The translations under genes were made by a program, and so were the position numbers. Shown piece by piece: positions 63,227 to 64,000 of a stretch of 64,000 nucleotides of DNA. The stretch is taken from contig NZ_AP027923.1 in assembly GCF_030296835.1 (NCBI RefSeq), forward strand, positions 310,001 through 374,000, in the 5' to 3' direction. Numbering within the stretch: position 1 is the first letter of the stretch; each line of letters begins with the position of its first letter. The DNA comes from Pseudoalteromonas sp. MM1. Lineage in GTDB: Bacteria > Pseudomonadota > Gammaproteobacteria > Enterobacterales > Alteromonadaceae. A model generated the notes under the pieces. It made no database searches. It was given only the letters and a program-made list of their open reading frames with translations, and was not told the origin of the DNA.

Positions 63227-64000
63227 TTGAATACTGATAGCACACGCACCCCCTCACTCAGCGATACGTTTAATGAGCTGCAAAATAGCTTTTTAGCCCA
63301 GTCGTACCTCCCAATAGATAAGCGTATTGTTTTATTAAAAACGCTGCACAAACGCATTGTTAGTCACGAACAAGCACTTATTGATGCAGCATCAAAAGAT
63401 TTTGGCTACAGGACCGCGTTTGACACTTTACTTGGTGATATTCTGCCAACGGTTCAGGGCTTAGCGCACATAATTAAAAAATTACCAAAATGGGCAAAGC
63501 CCAGTAAGCGCTCAGCAAGCTTAAGTTTGTGGCCATCAAAAGTGAGTGTGACATACCAGCCACTTGGTGTAGTTGGCGTGATTGCTCCATGGAATTACCC
63601 CATACAATTGGCATTAGTGCCTGTTATTACCGCCATTGCAGCGGGCAATAGAGTTATGCTTAAGCTCAGCGAGTTTACCCCGCATACGAATGCAGTCATC
63701 GAAAAAATATTTGCAGATGAACTACAAGCGCATTGTAAAGTGGTGTTAGGGGAAAGCGATGTAGCGAGTGAATTTTCTGCACTGCCATTTGCACATTTAC
63801 TGTTTACTGGCTCAACGTCAGTGGGCAAGCTGGTTATGAAAGCGGCCAGTGAAAATTTAACCCCTGTTACCTTAGAGCTTGGTGGTAAGTCGCCGGTGAT
63901 CATTACTGAGCAAGCTAATATTAAAAAAGCAGCGCAAACCTTACTGTTTGGTAAGATGGCTAATGCAGGGCAAATATGTGTAGCCCCCGATTATGTATTT
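63227..64000 (+). CDS. Coniferyl-aldehyde-dehydrogenase-like ALDH (3' end outside window)
   Basis: The first 258 codons of an aldehyde dehydrogenase; the frame runs off the window end without a stop. No ATG precedes it: the frame opens after a stop at 63200 and the most likely start is TTG at 63227. Landmarks are VIAPWNYPIQLALVPVI, LFTGSTSVGKLVM, TLELGGKSP with the catalytic Glu, and NAGQICVAP with the catalytic Cys, all as in the CalB/coniferyl-aldehyde-dehydrogenase branch. It oxidises aldehydes to acids with NAD(P). Confidence 0.85.
   Translation, partial: MNTDSTRTPSLSDTFNELQNSFLAQSYLPIDKRIVLLKTLHKRIVSHEQALIDAASKDFGYRTAFDTLLGDILPTVQGLAHIIKKLPKWAKPSKRSASLSLWPSKVSVTYQPLGVVGVIAPWNYPIQLALVPVITAIAAGNRVMLKLSEFTPHTNAVIEKIFADELQAHCKVVLGESDVASEFSALPFAHLLFTGSTSVGKLVMKAASENLTPVTLELGGKSPVIITEQANIKKAAQTLLFGKMANAGQICVAPDYVF

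Overview
The window looks like a chromosomal segment of a marine gammaproteobacterium close to Pseudoalteromonas. This rests on the AT-rich composition, on protein-family content typical of Alteromonadales (an Oar-like TonB receptor, a GlyGly-CTERM protein, pqiABC, a VF530-family protein, a DUF1496 protein, homogentisate genes) and on short palindromic repeats with ATACCAAT ends. No 16S or other species marker is present, so the genus is an inference. I see no rRNA, tRNA, CRISPR array, prophage or intact insertion sequence.

Layout. 1-2.5 kb: the end of a RegB/PrrB-type redox sensor kinase, its RegA/PrrA-type regulator, a DCC-family thiol protein and the parvulin PpiC. 2.5-8 kb: mostly minus-strand redox and metabolic genes (a glutaredoxin-MauE fusion, a FrnE-like DsbA protein, an M24 peptidase, and a DCC protein / short-chain dehydrogenase / flavin reductase operon). 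8-16.6 kb: ppc, convergent cdd and udp, a ureohydrolase, a small solute-binding protein and a YtfL-like CBS-domain membrane protein. 16.7-23.3 kb: a complete RND efflux operon (adaptor, pump, outer-membrane channel) followed by its probable TetR regulator, with a perfect inverted repeat as the likely operator. 23.3-29.1 kb: an ECF sigma factor and anti-sigma pair followed by a DUF4331 protein, a cadherin-like lipoprotein, a TPR protein and a HupE/UreJ-like membrane protein. 29.3-34.8 kb: a tyrosine-phosphatase/lipid-kinase fusion, small conserved genes, maiA and hmgA (tyrosine/homogentisate breakdown) and a divergent MarR regulator separated from hmgA by a 264-bp MITE. 34.9-41.2 kb: a large TonB receptor, an S1/P1 nuclease and an unrecognised pair of membrane proteins. 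41.3-48.9 kb: a 5'-nucleotidase, a cyclophilin with a GlyGly-CTERM tail, a MAPEG protein, an M16 protease and an NhaC-type antiporter. 49-55 kb: a GNAT enzyme, pqiABC, an orphan solute-binding protein, a second repeat element and a thioesterase. 55.3-58.6 kb: dnaK and dnaJ. 58.9-64 kb: ybaK, small membrane and zinc-ribbon proteins, a broken CheY-like gene, a DctB-like sensor kinase and the start of an aldehyde dehydrogenase gene cut by the window edge.

The most interesting block is 23.3-29.1 kb. The ECF sigma gene and the DUF4331 gene both carry the same two-part promoter, TGCATCCA then exactly 15 bases then CGTT, 33 and 39 bases before their start codons. This predicts that the sigma factor drives itself and a four-gene envelope operon of unknown function. 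Other points: a membrane-anchored PhnD-like sensor overlapping a two-helix membrane protein, an ARG-box-like promoter with a leader of more than 200 bases in front of the NhaC-type gene, and a 40-bp palindrome that looks like a deletion product of a 243-bp MITE found elsewhere in the window.
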